64,000 nt of DNA from Dasania marina DSM 21967 (GCF_000373485.1 NZ_KB891575.1:944264-1008263); one strand, 5' to 3'; counted from the first letter of the stretch, positions 33,654-42,988 are shown. Numbers and translations are program-made. Notes: generated by a model not told the origin, from the sequence alone.

Positions 33654-34439
33654 TTAAACCGTTTGCTGTAGTGCCGTAATGCAAGCAGCGCTGTGGCTGT
33701 TGACTAAAAAGTGGCTAGCACCGGGTATACATTGTAGTTGGCTATTGGGTATGGCTTCGGCGATAAGTTGCGCGAGGGTGTGCAGTATAGGGTTAGATCG
33801 ATCGCCGTAAATGAGCTGGGTTGTCATCGTTAGCTGTTGTAAATCTTGTAGCGTGTAAGCTAGGTTCATACATATATCCCAATGCCGTATATTCTCAGAC
33901 GTCATGGGGGTCATGGTATCTTTTATAAAATCTGGCAGGGCGGCATAGCTGTTTTGGCCACCCCAAAAATCGATGACCTGACCACAAGCATGGATTTGTT
34001 GTTCGGCAACCGCCTGCCTATACCCTGTTAAAAATTTATTGAGTGCTGTTATCTCAGGCTGCGTGTGTGCGGCTTGTTGTAATAGCCAGCCGGCAACCGG
34101 TTCAAACAAGCTGAGCTTGCTTATATTGATGGTGTTTTCTAGTGCTAAGGCCAGCGCCACTACGCCGCCATAGGAGTGGCCCACTAGCTGCACAGGTTGA
34201 TCGGTAAGCGTGTTTATAATTTGGCTAATGAGTGTGGTTTCTGTGCGTATGGTGGCCGGCGAGTGGTCAGCTATAGCCGGTGCATCACCGTGGCCGGGCA
34301 GTTTAATACTAATGCAGTGATATTGTGGGCTGAGTTGCTCTACAAATTTTTTCCAGGCGGCATGGCTAGCGAACGAGCCATGTATAAAAACGATGGGCGG
34401 GCCTGAGCCTTGTTGCTCAAAATAAGGCTGTATATTCAT
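33654..34439 (-). CDS. Alpha/beta hydrolase
   Basis: A 261-residue alpha/beta-hydrolase fold protein without signal peptide. Catalytic elements are VFIHGSFAS (oxyanion region), GHSYGG (nucleophile Ser near 109), YGDRSNP (acid) and GASHFL (His near the C-terminus). Similar to epoxide hydrolase / haloperoxidase-like esterases; substrate unknown. Convergent with dmeF, 15 bp apart, with no visible terminator between them. Confidence 0.82.
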   Translation of the reverse strand: MNIQPYFEQQGSGPPIVFIHGSFASHAAWKKFVEQLSPQYHCISIKLPGHGDAPAIADHSPATIRTETTLISQIINTLTDQPVQLVGHSYGGVVALALALENTINISKLSLFEPVAGWLLQQAAHTQPEITALNKFLTGYRQAVAEQQIHACGQVIDFWGGQNSYAALPDFIKDTMTPMTSENIRHWDICMNLAYTLQDLQQLTMTTQLIYGDRSNPILHTLAQLIAEAIPNSQLQCIPGASHFLVNSHSAACITALQQTV

Positions 34440-34515
34440 AGTGCGGTTACTTAGTTTATAGGCGGTAGCAATAACTATAGCCGCTGAGGAATCACTATAA
34501 CAGCCTGCTTTGCGT

Positions 34516-34953
34516 TTAGCTGACGACAGTGATCTCGCACTGCAGTTGTGATTGTGAGGTCATAGAGTTTAGTACTAAGCAGCTTTGTTCGGCCTTATGT
34601 AATAGTTTTTCTGCTTTGTCTTTATCTTGCTCGTTACTAATAGTGAGTTTTACCTGGGTGTTGACCTGAATGAACTGCATGCCGCGTTCAACTTTATCGA
34701 GTATGCCTTCCGATTGGCAGTTGATCTGTTGCCACGATAGCTTTGAAGCGTTAGCGATGGCACGAAAGGATAAAATAAAACAACTGGCTACCGAGGCCAT
34801 TAATAAATCTTCAGGCGACCACTGGTCACCAGGGCCACCAAAGTTTTTGGGCGGGGCGCAACTCAGTGCGGGTAAATTGTCGCCAGTAAGCTGTAAATTG
34901 TTCTGCTCTTCAGCGCTGGCAGTAACGGTGTAGTGATGCGGTAAAGCTTGCAT
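34516..34953 (-). CDS. OsmC-family peroxiredoxin-like protein
   Basis: About 145 residues of the OsmC/Ohr fold. The two conserved Cys are visible in the central helix (LLMASVASCFILSF) and in AEQSCLVLNS. OsmC/Ohr proteins reduce organic hydroperoxides with their paired Cys. I prefer the start at 34953 (MQALPHHYTV), with GAGATGG upstream, over an in-frame ATG 12 bp earlier that has no ribosome-binding site. Confidence 0.85.
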   Translation of the reverse strand: MQALPHHYTVTASAEEQNNLQLTGDNLPALSCAPPKNFGGPGDQWSPEDLLMASVASCFILSFRAIANASKLSWQQINCQSEGILDKVERGMQFIQVNTQVKLTISNEQDKDKAEKLLHKAEQSCLVLNSMTSQSQLQCEITVVS

Positions 34954-35024
34954 AGTCCATCTCATTAATAAAGGCGTGTCTATGCAGTGTAGTTGTTTGC
35001 TGTGAATAGTTATTGATATAGCTC

Positions 35025-35056
35025 AAAGAGAGGTTTTATCCCTAAGCCTCTCTTTT
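35025..35056. terminator. Hairpin downstream of spdH
   Basis: AAAGAGAGG and CCTCTCTTT arms around a 13-base loop, located 13 bp after the spdH stop codon. The T-rich side (TTTTGTTTTG) faces the plus direction and the minus side has only three T, so its efficiency as a terminator for spdH is uncertain. Confidence 0.5.
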
Positions 35057-35068
35057 GTTTTGTTGCCA

Positions 35069-36961
35069 CTAACTATTGAGCTGCTCGGCGACTGCCCTAT
35101 GAGCGGCGTCGAACGCACCGTTGACATAGGCATAGGCGGAAGCGTCAGAATTGGCGATAGAAATGCGCCCCATTTGTGCGCGGCCTGCTATATGCGGGCC
35201 GTTATCTCTGTTCCAACCGGCGGGATCAAATAACTCGTTGTATTCATAAGCGTACCCATGGGGCCAGCGATTGACAGTAATAGCGGCGATATCCTTAACG
35301 GGGTCAAAGCCGTGGGGTGATAATGCACCGTCTAATATGCTGAATAAATCCTTTTCAAAATCTGCAAACGGCAGTTGATACAGTTGTTGTCTACCTAAGC
35401 GGTGCTGCTCTCTACCACTTAAACCCTGATAGGGTTGGGTGGGCACCATGCTGCAATGCAATACGATGGGTTGGTCAGGATTTTGGGTGTACTGATAGCC
35501 GCCCATGCTAACCGGAAAATCTAACTCCATGTTATGAAACAACTTGTTGTTGGGCACATAAAAACCGCTCTTGCCTGCCTTGGCAAAGGCGCGCCAGTTT
35601 CTAATGGCCACATTAGCATATACCAGTGGCACTTTAGTGGCGTAGGCGATAGCTTCTTTTTGCGCAGCAGGTACTTCGGGGCAGATATGGGGAATAATAT
35701 TATTGTAGCAAGCCATAATGCAGTGCTTGGCTTGCACTTTATACGTTTTGCCTTCACGCACATAGGTGATGTTAACCTGCTGCTGATTTTTGCTGTGCTG
35801 TACGTTAACGGCGGTGCTGTTTAAACGTATGCGCACTGGCGAGTTGCTGTTATCTAAGGTGCTGTAATCCATTTTATTGAGCACCAAGTCTTCCATAGTG
35901 TTGCCGGCCATACTGGCGGGAATTAACTTACGCACTAAGGCGCGAGCTACGCCGGCGTTGCCATCGGGGAAGTGATAAATATAAGGCTCGTCTTCGCCTT
36001 TATGGGTATTAATATCCTCATATTTTACCCCTAGTTTATCAGTGCCAGGCATACCCGTGCGTATCGCTTCCAGTGTCGATAGCGCATCCCAGCCTAGCCC
36101 CCATAAGCCTTTCATGCTGCCATTAAATATATTGATGGCCTCGTGGCTTAACTGTGCGTATTGGCTAAGAAAATCGTAATAGCTGAGCTTGCGCAAGTGC
36201 TCAATTTTTTCTGTATAGCTCCACTCGGGTAGCTTGATCTTTTGGCTGCCATCCAAATAACGTAACAGGCTTTGTTTAGCGGTTGCTGATATGGGGTAGC
36301 TGCTAATAGTCTCAGTTAATGAAACTAGCTTTTCACCATGCCAGCTAAACGGATTATCAGCCAAGAAATTTTTACCGTAGTGTTGCTCGCTAAAATATAG
36401 ACCATATTTTAAGCCCCACTTCTTTTTGAAACCGCTGTCGTAATACTGATTAAAGCGTTGGGTATCTATGGCTAAATCTTTTAATAACTGCGAAGACGCT
36501 TTCGAAAACCCGCTAGGCGTATCTATGGACTGGCTACCGCCATAGCTAATTAATTGCTTGCCGTCGACAGTAAACTCATTGCGTTTGGCATGGCCGCCAA
36601 AGTCGTCGTGATTTTCTAGTATCAGTATGCGGCTATTGGCACCGGCTTGCTGTTGAAATAACAACGCGGCACTCAAGCCTGATAATCCCCCACCCACCAC
36701 AACCAGATCGTAGTCGCTATCGGTTTGCTGGCTGGGTATGGGCCATTGCTTGCCCTGCCAAGCTACTGAATGCGCGACTTCAAAAGCGCCTTTATGAGTG
36801 CCGCGCAGGCCGGTGAGCTTGGGCGGATAATAAGGGCTGCTTGCCGCTTGCTTGCTGCTGGCAGCAAGGGCGCTTAAGGGCGAGGCTGCAGCGCTGGCGC
36901 CTAAGCTTAGGGCCGCGCCATTAAGAAAGTCACGGCGAGTAATGGTGGGTTTTTTTGACAT
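35069..36961 (-). CDS. spdH: Tat-exported FAD oxidoreductase, spermidine-dehydrogenase-like
   Basis: A 630-residue flavoprotein. The N-terminus is a twin-arginine signal (TRRDFLNGAALSLGASAAAS, then an Ala-rich cleavage region near residue 33), so it acts folded in the periplasm. The FAD motif DLVVVGGGLSGLSAALLF lies near residue 85, followed by LENHDDFGGHAKRNEF. The segment TGLRGTHKGAFEVAH and the overall length resemble SpdH of Pseudomonas, which cleaves spermidine oxidatively. The substrate is inferred by similarity; other flavin amine oxidases remain possible. It lies 23 bp downstream of the cupin gene and is probably cotranscribed with it. Confidence 0.75.
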   Translation of the reverse strand: MSKKPTITRRDFLNGAALSLGASAAASPLSALAASSKQAASSPYYPPKLTGLRGTHKGAFEVAHSVAWQGKQWPIPSQQTDSDYDLVVVGGGLSGLSAALLFQQQAGANSRILILENHDDFGGHAKRNEFTVDGKQLISYGGSQSIDTPSGFSKASSQLLKDLAIDTQRFNQYYDSGFKKKWGLKYGLYFSEQHYGKNFLADNPFSWHGEKLVSLTETISSYPISATAKQSLLRYLDGSQKIKLPEWSYTEKIEHLRKLSYYDFLSQYAQLSHEAINIFNGSMKGLWGLGWDALSTLEAIRTGMPGTDKLGVKYEDINTHKGEDEPYIYHFPDGNAGVARALVRKLIPASMAGNTMEDLVLNKMDYSTLDNSNSPVRIRLNSTAVNVQHSKNQQQVNITYVREGKTYKVQAKHCIMACYNNIIPHICPEVPAAQKEAIAYATKVPLVYANVAIRNWRAFAKAGKSGFYVPNNKLFHNMELDFPVSMGGYQYTQNPDQPIVLHCSMVPTQPYQGLSGREQHRLGRQQLYQLPFADFEKDLFSILDGALSPHGFDPVKDIAAITVNRWPHGYAYEYNELFDPAGWNRDNGPHIAGRAQMGRISIANSDASAYAYVNGAFDAAHRAVAEQLNS

Positions 36962-36984
36962 GGTCAGGTTCTCTTAATCCGTGT

Positions 36985-37449
36985 TTAATCCATGGGCTTA
37001 TCGGGTGAATAGATAACATAGATTTTGGTATAACCTTGGGTATCCCAAATGCCTGTCCACTCTTTCGCTAGGGTGACGGCATCGCCGGCTTTAATTTCTG
37101 TCACTGTGCCGTCGCTAGAGGTGAGCGTTACGCCGCCTTCTAGAAAATACATGTATTCGTCTACGCCATAGGGCTCGGTAACTTCAAAGCGACCGGCCGG
37201 GGCCTTATACATACCGCTAACAAATTTTTTGTCGCTGCTCAGCAGTGAGACTACATCTAGCACTTGGGTGCCGTTATCGCGTTTTTCAATAATCATATCC
37301 GGGCGTTTAAAAATATCCCCTGCGATGTCTTGTTTGCTCATGACGGCGGGTTTAGACAGTTTAGCCTCGGCGGCACTGGCGTGTAGGGTGAATAGGCTGG
37401 TAATAGCCATGCTGCTTGCAATAAGAACGGCGTGTTTAAGAGTTGGCAT
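36985..37449 (-). CDS. Exported cupin-domain protein
   Basis: A 154-residue protein with a Sec signal peptide (hydrophobic 8-22, cleavage near LHASAAEA). The mature part is a single cupin of the ureidoglycine-aminohydrolase-like class (DUF861), with EYMYFLEGGVTLTSSDG and GDAVTLAKEWTGIW. The usual metal His residues of cupin motif 1 are not evident, so it may bind ligand rather than catalyse. Cotranscription with the SpdH-like enzyme suggests a joint role in the periplasm, perhaps amine binding or sensing. Confidence 0.75.
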   Translation of the reverse strand: MPTLKHAVLIASSMAITSLFTLHASAAEAKLSKPAVMSKQDIAGDIFKRPDMIIEKRDNGTQVLDVVSLLSSDKKFVSGMYKAPAGRFEVTEPYGVDEYMYFLEGGVTLTSSDGTVTEIKAGDAVTLAKEWTGIWDTQGYTKIYVIYSPDKPMD

Positions 37450-37466
37450 TATTATTTTCCTTAATC

Positions 37467-37493
37467 GATAAGTGTCTTTAGTTACAACTTATC
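37467..37493. promoter_or_regulatory. Inverted repeat GATAAGT-N13-ACTTATC upstream of the cupin gene
   Basis: Seven-base arms spaced by 13 bp lie 18 bp upstream of the cupin start codon, where a repressor or activator of the cupin-spdH operon could bind. It is evidence from symmetry only. Confidence 0.35.
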
Positions 37494-37577
37494 TTTGTGT
37501 TTATCCCTATTATTGTCAATCGCACTAATGTCTGGGGGCAAAGACTTTTGTCATGCTATGTCAGCAAATGCCAGACA

Positions 37578-37606
37578 TAAAAAAAGGAAGGCAATGCCTT
37601 CCTTTT
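37578..37606 (-). terminator. Rho-independent terminator of the MCP gene
   Basis: Read on the minus strand, AAAAGGAAGGC and GCCTTCCTTTT arms around a 3-base loop run into TTTTTTT. It lies just after the MCP stop codon and before the cupin promoter region. Confidence 0.85.
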
Positions 37607-37624
37607 GATTAATATGTTTATGTT

Positions 37625-39268
37625 TTATTGCGTTTTAAACTCGTTGACCAAGCTGGCTAAGCGGTTAGACACGTCTTTTAATTGTGAGCTGGCTTGGTCT
37701 ATCTCTGCAACCGAGTGCTCTGAGCTTTTTGCAACATCAGAAATATTGACCACATTGTGGGATATCTCTTGTGATACCGTTTTTTGCTCATCGGTGGCGG
37801 CGGCGATTTGGGTGTTCATTTCGTTAATCAGTTCTACCGCTTTAGCTATGGCGGTTAGTGATTGCCCTGCTTTTGCGGCGCGCTCCAGCGTGCGACTCAT
37901 TTCTTCGGTGCCTTCCGACATGGACTTAACCGCTTCTTGGGCACCGCTTTGTAGCCGCTCTATCATTTTCTGAATTTCTTGGGTGGACTCGGCGGTGCGC
38001 TGTGCCAACGACCTCACTTCGTCAGCGACTACCGCAAAGCCACGACCTTGTTCGCCGGCTCTAGCGGCCTCTATGGCGGCGTTAAGTGCCAACAAGTTAG
38101 TCTGCTCGGCGATGCCGCGGATAACATCTAACACCGTGCCTATGGCGGAGCTGTCGGTTTCTACCCGGTTAATCACCTCGCTAGAGGCGTTGATGCGGTT
38201 GGCTAAGCTGTTAAGCGAGCTGGTAGCTTCTTCTAATACCGCAGTACCGTCTATGGTTTCGCGGTTAGCATCGTTGGCGGCGTTGGCGGCTAGTGAGGCG
38301 TTGCGGCTCACTTCTTCTATGGCGTGGGTCATTTGGGTGGTGGCAGTGGCGACTTGATCGGTTTCGCGGGTTTGTACTTTTACCCCTTCACGGGTGATTT
38401 CGGTGTTGTTAGACAGTGAGTTGGCAAATTCCTGAATTTGGAAACTGGTGTCACGCACGTCGGCCAAGATAGCGCTAAAGCGGTTGACCATGCGCTGGAA
38501 GGCGCTGGCGACTTCACCGATTTCGTCTTTCTGATCTATGGATATTTTGACAGTGAGGTCTTGGTCGGAGTCTACCTGTTGTATCAGCGCTCTTAGTTCA
38601 TTAAGAGGTTTCGAAATAGAGCGGCCTACGGTGATACCTGAAGCGGTCATTAGCACCAAGGCAATCAGGCCTAAGGTAACGAGTAAGTTAAAGGAGTCAT
38701 CATATATGCTTTGAGCGTTTTGGCGCTCTTGTTTGGCGATGTTTAATTGCAGCTCGATTAAGGCGGCAATTTCGGTGGCTATGGGGTCGGTGTATTCAAA
38801 CAGATCGCCGTTGTAGTCCGTGATCAGGGTGTCGCCGTATTCATCAAAGGCTAGGGTGGTGCCCATGCGGGCTAAGACTTCAGCCGCCGCTTCTATGGTG
38901 GTGTCTGCGGCACCAAATTTGGAGTTAGTGGACTCAACCAGTTTGCTCTCGGCCTCATTGAGGCGGCTGCGGGTGTAGCTGGCCCAGTTGGTCTTAATCA
39001 TGGCCTGGCCGCGGCGCAGCTCTTTTAGCGCTTCGTCGGGGTTTTTGAGTCCGTTATCCGCTTTGTTGATGGCGTTAATAATATCGGTATAGCCATCCAT
39101 AATGGATTTAAGCTGGGTTAGGGGTACTACCCTATCGTCGTAGATGCGGCCCACACTATTATTTATGGTCGAGAAAGAGGAGAGTGAAGAGATGACCAAT
39201 AGAATAATGATGATGAGTGGTACACCTACCAAAGCGGCAAGACGTTGGCCCACACTAAGTCTATTCAT
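37625..39268 (-). CDS. Methyl-accepting chemotaxis protein
   Basis: A chemoreceptor of about 547 residues. A transmembrane helix near the N-terminus (VGVPLIIIILLVISSLS) is followed by a helical periplasmic sensor, a second membrane helix (LLVTLGLIALVLMTASGITV), a HAMP domain and a long signalling domain. The signalling hairpin tip IAEQTNLLALNAAIEAARAG is fully conserved. There is no C-terminal CheR-binding pentapeptide. I prefer the start at 39268 (MNRLSVGQRLAAL), which gives a normal receptor N-terminus; an in-frame ATG 78 bp upstream would add an unlikely hydrophilic leader. The ligand is unknown. Confidence 0.9.
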   Translation of the reverse strand: MNRLSVGQRLAALVGVPLIIIILLVISSLSSFSTINNSVGRIYDDRVVPLTQLKSIMDGYTDIINAINKADNGLKNPDEALKELRRGQAMIKTNWASYTRSRLNEAESKLVESTNSKFGAADTTIEAAAEVLARMGTTLAFDEYGDTLITDYNGDLFEYTDPIATEIAALIELQLNIAKQERQNAQSIYDDSFNLLVTLGLIALVLMTASGITVGRSISKPLNELRALIQQVDSDQDLTVKISIDQKDEIGEVASAFQRMVNRFSAILADVRDTSFQIQEFANSLSNNTEITREGVKVQTRETDQVATATTQMTHAIEEVSRNASLAANAANDANRETIDGTAVLEEATSSLNSLANRINASSEVINRVETDSSAIGTVLDVIRGIAEQTNLLALNAAIEAARAGEQGRGFAVVADEVRSLAQRTAESTQEIQKMIERLQSGAQEAVKSMSEGTEEMSRTLERAAKAGQSLTAIAKAVELINEMNTQIAAATDEQKTVSQEISHNVVNISDVAKSSEHSVAEIDQASSQLKDVSNRLASLVNEFKTQ

Positions 39269-39398
39269 GATTAATACCCGTTTACTTGTAAAGCATGCGT
39301 AAATTATTAAGCTATTCCGTGAAGGAATATGTCGGCCAATGATCAAAAGCCTTTAATGTTTAATTACTTATAGTAGTTTTCTGATCAAGTACGTGGGC

Positions 39399-40088
39399 TT
39401 AGTCTAAACGGTGTAGCTGCTTTACGCCATTTTGCGTGGCCAAAAACAATATGTCTGCAGGCCTTAGGGCAAATAAACCGTTAGTCACCACGCCGGTTAT
39501 TTGGTTGATGGCGCTTTCTATGTGTAGGGCATCGGCAATGGCAAAGTTATACACATCGAGGATGATATTACCGTTGTCGGTGGTGACCCCTTGCCGGTAG
39601 ACCGGGTCGCCGCCTAATTTAACCAGCTCGCGGGCGACATGGCTGCGCGCCATGGGAATAACTTCTACCGGTAAGGGGAAGCCGCCTAAGGTATCGACTA
39701 ATTTGCTTTCGTCGGCTATACAGACAAATTCTTTGGCGCAGGCAGCGACAATTTTTTCGCGGGTGAGGGCGGCACCACCGCCTTTAATTAGCTGTAGTTG
39801 GTGATTACTCTCATCGGCGCCGTCGATGTAAAAGCTAATTTCATCGACACTGTTTAAATCCAATACCGGTATGCCGTGCTGCTGTAAACGTTGGGCAGAG
39901 GCGTCTGAACTGGCCACGGTGGCGTTCACGTCGGCCTTAATCTCGGCTAAATAATCAATAAAGTAGTTGGCGGTTGAGCCCGTGCCTATGCCTATGACGG
40001 AGTGTTTATCGATATGGGGCTTTATATAATCCAATGCGGCCTTGGCTACCGCTTGTTTTAACTCGTCTTGGGTCATAGTTTGGGTCAT
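39399..40088 (-). CDS. rpiA: Ribose-5-phosphate isomerase A
   Basis: A 229-residue RpiA, closely similar to E. coli RpiA (219 residues). Motifs are [35 protein letters not shown] with catalytic residues, and [19 protein letters not shown]. It interconverts ribose-5-phosphate and ribulose-5-phosphate. It is divergent from ilvA, the same pair as in Pseudomonas. A second in-frame ATG 12 bp inside (MTQDELK) matches the E. coli start and could be used instead. Confidence 0.96.
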   Translation of the reverse strand: MTQTMTQDELKQAVAKAALDYIKPHIDKHSVIGIGTGSTANYFIDYLAEIKADVNATVASSDASAQRLQQHGIPVLDLNSVDEISFYIDGADESNHQLQLIKGGGAALTREKIVAACAKEFVCIADESKLVDTLGGFPLPVEVIPMARSHVARELVKLGGDPVYRQGVTTDNGNIILDVYNFAIADALHIESAINQITGVVTNGLFALRPADILFLATQNGVKQLHRLD

Positions 40089-40286
40089 AGGGGGCTCTGA
40101 GCTAATGATGATAAAGTCTCAATTATAGAGAGCTGCGGCGCGAATGGAAAAGATATCTCGGCTTTAAGCGGTTTATTTCTGGGCGGCCAAGGCTAATCAG
40201 CGCTTTGTGCTGAATTATTTTGTGCAAGCGATTACTATGGCAGCCAATTATCATGATCACCATTTATTTCTGGGAGTTTGCTTGCC

Positions 40287-41810
40287 ATGCCGCAGCGCTA
40301 TATCAAAAAAATACTCGAAGCCCGCGTTTACGATGTGGCGATAGAGACGCCTATTGATAAAGCCCCCAGTCTATCCAAGCGTTTTAATAATGAGATTTTG
40401 CTTAAGCGTGAAGACTTGCAGCCGGTATTCTCCTTTAAGATACGCGGCGCCTATAACAAAATGATGCACCTCACCGAGGAGGAGCTTAGCAAGGGCGTAG
40501 TAGCAGCCTCGGCGGGCAATCACGCTCAAGGCCTATCTATGGCCGCGTTAAAAATGGGGGTAAAGGCCACCATCGTCATGCCCAAAACCACGCCGCTCAT
40601 TAAGGTAGATGCGGTGCGCAGCCGCGGTGCCAAGGTGGTGTTGCACGGCGATACCTTTGATGAGGCTTCTAAATACGCCTATCAACTGATGGAGCAAAAA
40701 GGCCTGGTGTTTGTACACCCCTATGACGACCCCGAGGTGATAGCTGGCCAGGGCACCATAGGCATGGAAATTTTGCGCCAGCATAACGGCCCCTTGGACG
40801 CGGTATTTGTGCCGGTGGGCGGCGGCGGTTTATTGGCCGGCGTTTCGGCCTACATCAAATACCTGCGCCCCGATATAAAAGTGATAGGGGTGGAGCCAGA
40901 AGATGCCGCTTGCCTGAAACTGGCCCTGGAAAAAGGTCGCCGTGCCATTCTGCCGCAGGTAGGTATTTTTGCCGATGGCGTCGCCGTGGCGCAAATCGGT
41001 AAAGAGCCTTTTAGAATCATACGCAAAACGGTGGATGAGGTGATCACCGCCAGCACCGACGAAATCTGTGCAGCGATTAAAGATATTTTTGATGACACCC
41101 GCTCTATTGCCGAGCCCGCCGGTGCTCTGGCCTTGGCCGGCTTGAAAAAATACATAGAGCGTACCGGTTGCGAGGGCAAAACCTTGTTGGCTATAGACAG
41201 CGGTGCCAATACCAACTTCGACCGTCTGCGTTATATCTCTGAGCGCACCGAAATTGGCGAGAAGCGCGAGGCCATACTGAGCGTGGTTATCCCTGAGCGT
41301 CCCGGTAGCTTTAAGCGTTTTTGCAGCGATCTGGGCAAACGCAATATTACCGAGTTTAACTACCGCTACGCCTCGCAAAAAGAGGCCAGCATTTTCGTGG
41401 GGGTACAAACCTCGGGTCAGTCTAAGGACAGGCAGGCGTTGGTAGACGGCTTGGCCGAGAAGGGCTACCAGGTCACCGACTTAACCGATAATGAAATGGC
41501 AAAGCTGCATGTGCGCCATATGGTAGGCGGCCATGCGCCCTTTGCTGCGGGTGAGGAAGTGCTGTATCGCTTTGAGTTTCCCGAGCGCCCCGGTGCCTTG
41601 GATAAATTCTTGGCCTGCTTGGGCAGCCGCTGGAATATCTCCATGTTTCACTACCGTAATCACGGCTCGGCCTATGGTCGGGTATTAGTGGGTATGCAGG
41701 TGCCCAAGGATCAGCGCAAGCAGTTGCAGCCCTTCTTCGATAAGCTGGGCTATCGCTATGCCGACGAGAGTGATAACTGCGTTTATCAGCAATTTCTCAG
41801 CGCTCAATAA
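40287..41810 (+). CDS. ilvA: Biosynthetic threonine dehydratase
   Basis: A 507-residue PLP enzyme, first step of isoleucine synthesis (threonine to 2-oxobutanoate). The PLP Lys51 lies in FSFKIRGAYN; the glycine loop VGGGGLLAGV and SAGNHAQGLS are present. Two ACT-like regulatory domains follow (about 330-410 and 425-505), as in the isoleucine-inhibited form. I choose ATG 40287 (MPQRYIKKIL), because GGGAG at 40272-40276 is at correct distance; a TTG 9 bp upstream is too close to that site. Confidence 0.96.
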   Translation: MPQRYIKKILEARVYDVAIETPIDKAPSLSKRFNNEILLKREDLQPVFSFKIRGAYNKMMHLTEEELSKGVVAASAGNHAQGLSMAALKMGVKATIVMPKTTPLIKVDAVRSRGAKVVLHGDTFDEASKYAYQLMEQKGLVFVHPYDDPEVIAGQGTIGMEILRQHNGPLDAVFVPVGGGGLLAGVSAYIKYLRPDIKVIGVEPEDAACLKLALEKGRRAILPQVGIFADGVAVAQIGKEPFRIIRKTVDEVITASTDEICAAIKDIFDDTRSIAEPAGALALAGLKKYIERTGCEGKTLLAIDSGANTNFDRLRYISERTEIGEKREAILSVVIPERPGSFKRFCSDLGKRNITEFNYRYASQKEASIFVGVQTSGQSKDRQALVDGLAEKGYQVTDLTDNEMAKLHVRHMVGGHAPFAAGEEVLYRFEFPERPGALDKFLACLGSRWNISMFHYRNHGSAYGRVLVGMQVPKDQRKQLQPFFDKLGYRYADESDNCVYQQFLSAQ

Positions 41811-41825
41811 GGGGCTATTGGTCTC

Positions 41826-41852
41826 AAAAAAGGGGCTTTTGTGCCTTTTTTT
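41826..41852 (+). terminator. Rho-independent terminator of ilvA
   Basis: An A-rich arm ending in AGGGGC pairs with GCCTTTTTTT around a TTTTGT loop, 15 bp after the ilvA stop codon. Confidence 0.8.
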
Positions 41853-42218
41853 GTGAAATAGTTACAAAAAGCCCTATAAAAACTGGCGTATTAGGCATTC
41901 CTCTGCCAATATTTTTGTCCCAGCCGCATCTGCTTTGCGAGTTGTTCGCTTTATGTTAGCTGGGGGCGTATAAAAAATAAAAACGATGCCCAAAGTTTTA
42001 TCGATTGCCCTACGTAGCATGTCTTCTCGATAGTCGTATCTTGTTAATCGTTATTGGCAATATGTCTAATTGCGCGCTGGCCTGTGATGTACTTAACAGC
42101 TTGGCCTATGAGTCGGTCACAGGAACGGGGATTGGCTTTGCGCTGCTGGAATTTATTCCTTAATGTGCAAGGAGCGGCTAATTGATATTAAGGCCCGAGA
42201 CAGGGTTAGGAGATAGTA
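41853..42218. other. Intergenic stretch without recognised gene
   Basis: About 365 bp between the ilvA terminator and the small ORF at 42219. It contains a TATAAA near 41970 that could be part of a promoter for the small ORF. Short open frames exist (for example 42062-42163, 33 codons), but none has a ribosome-binding site. I see no known RNA family. Confidence 0.4.
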
Positions 42219-42311
42219 ATGTTATGTAAAGTTGATTCACTCACGATTTTGATGATCGTATTTAGCGTAGGTACCGTGTTAACGGGTACCTTGCAGATGT
42301 TTTTAGCGTAA
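42219..42311 (+). CDS. Putative 30-residue single-span membrane peptide
   Basis: ATG 42219 is preceded by AGGAG at 42209-42213, spaced ideally. The frame encodes 30 residues: a short N-terminus MLCKVDS followed by about 20 hydrophobic residues (LTILMIVFSVGTVLTGTLQM) and ends at TAA 42309-42311. Composition and size are typical of small inner-membrane proteins. It is convergent with the 5-FCL gene, which ends 11 bp away. No family is recognised. The strong ribosome-binding site and clean membrane profile argue that it is real. Confidence 0.6.
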   Translation: MLCKVDSLTILMIVFSVGTVLTGTLQMFLA

Positions 42312-42322
42312 GTAGTGCCGCG

Positions 42323-42919
42323 CTAAATAATAAATATCCCTTTATCGGTGGCCACCGCCGATAAAGGGATATCCCAACTCGCCAATTCTAGTTTTTCCAC
42401 TTCCTGACAATGATGCGCCAAACCCAGTAGTTTAGGGCGTTTGTTGCTGGCCGGCTGTTGTAGCCAGGCAAAGGTTCTGTCGTAAAATCCCCCCCCCATA
42501 CCGAGACGGCCGCCGTCGTGGTCAAAGCCCACCAAGGGCATTAACACTAAGTCTAATTGCTCGGCGGGGTGAAACTCGGGGTGGAGGGGCTCGGGTATCG
42601 CGTAGCGATTGAGGGTGAGTTTATCGCCGGGGCGGTAGCGACTAAAGCGCAGGCTGTTACCCGGTTGTAGCACGGGCAAATAGCAGTGCTTACCGGCGGC
42701 AACGGCCTTTGCCAATAGGTACTGTGGGTCTATTTCGCCATCGTTGGCTAGGTATAGGGCGATATGTTGGGCGCGTTGGTAGTCGCCACTATCGCTGATC
42801 AGCTGGGCTAGCTGCTGGCTGGCTAGCTGCTGCTGCGGCTCGCTGAGGTCATTACGCAGGCTACGCAAGTGCTGTCGTAATTGTCGTTTGTGCTGTTCTA
42901 GTTGTTCTGGGCTGCTCAC
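42323..42919 (-). CDS. fau: 5-formyltetrahydrofolate cyclo-ligase
   Basis: A 198-residue 5-FCL (also called YgfA/Fau) that converts 5-formyl-THF to 5,10-methenyl-THF with ATP. Motifs are LRSLRNDLSEPQQQLAS at the N-terminus, VLMPLVGFDHDGGRLGMGGG (phosphate loop) and YDRTFAW, and the C-terminal DIPLSAVATDKGI. It lies directly downstream of the 6S RNA gene, as in E. coli and many gammaproteobacteria, where 6S RNA and this gene are made from one precursor. Confidence 0.95.
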   Translation of the reverse strand: MSSPEQLEQHKRQLRQHLRSLRNDLSEPQQQLASQQLAQLISDSGDYQRAQHIALYLANDGEIDPQYLLAKAVAAGKHCYLPVLQPGNSLRFSRYRPGDKLTLNRYAIPEPLHPEFHPAEQLDLVLMPLVGFDHDGGRLGMGGGFYDRTFAWLQQPASNKRPKLLGLAHHCQEVEKLELASWDIPLSAVATDKGIFII

Positions 42920-42988
42920 AGGGGTAAACCGGCCTTAGGTTGTTATTGTTTGTGCTGGGATGTTACTGCTATGAGGGGTGGGGTGAAA

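Noticed and set aside
39347..39398. TGATCA pair between rpiA and the MCP gene as a terminator
   Set aside because: Short arms, no GC-rich stem and no T-run.
42062..42163. 33-codon open frame in the gap after ilvA
   Set aside because: There is no ribosome-binding site before its ATG, and residue composition is mixed without membrane or domain character.
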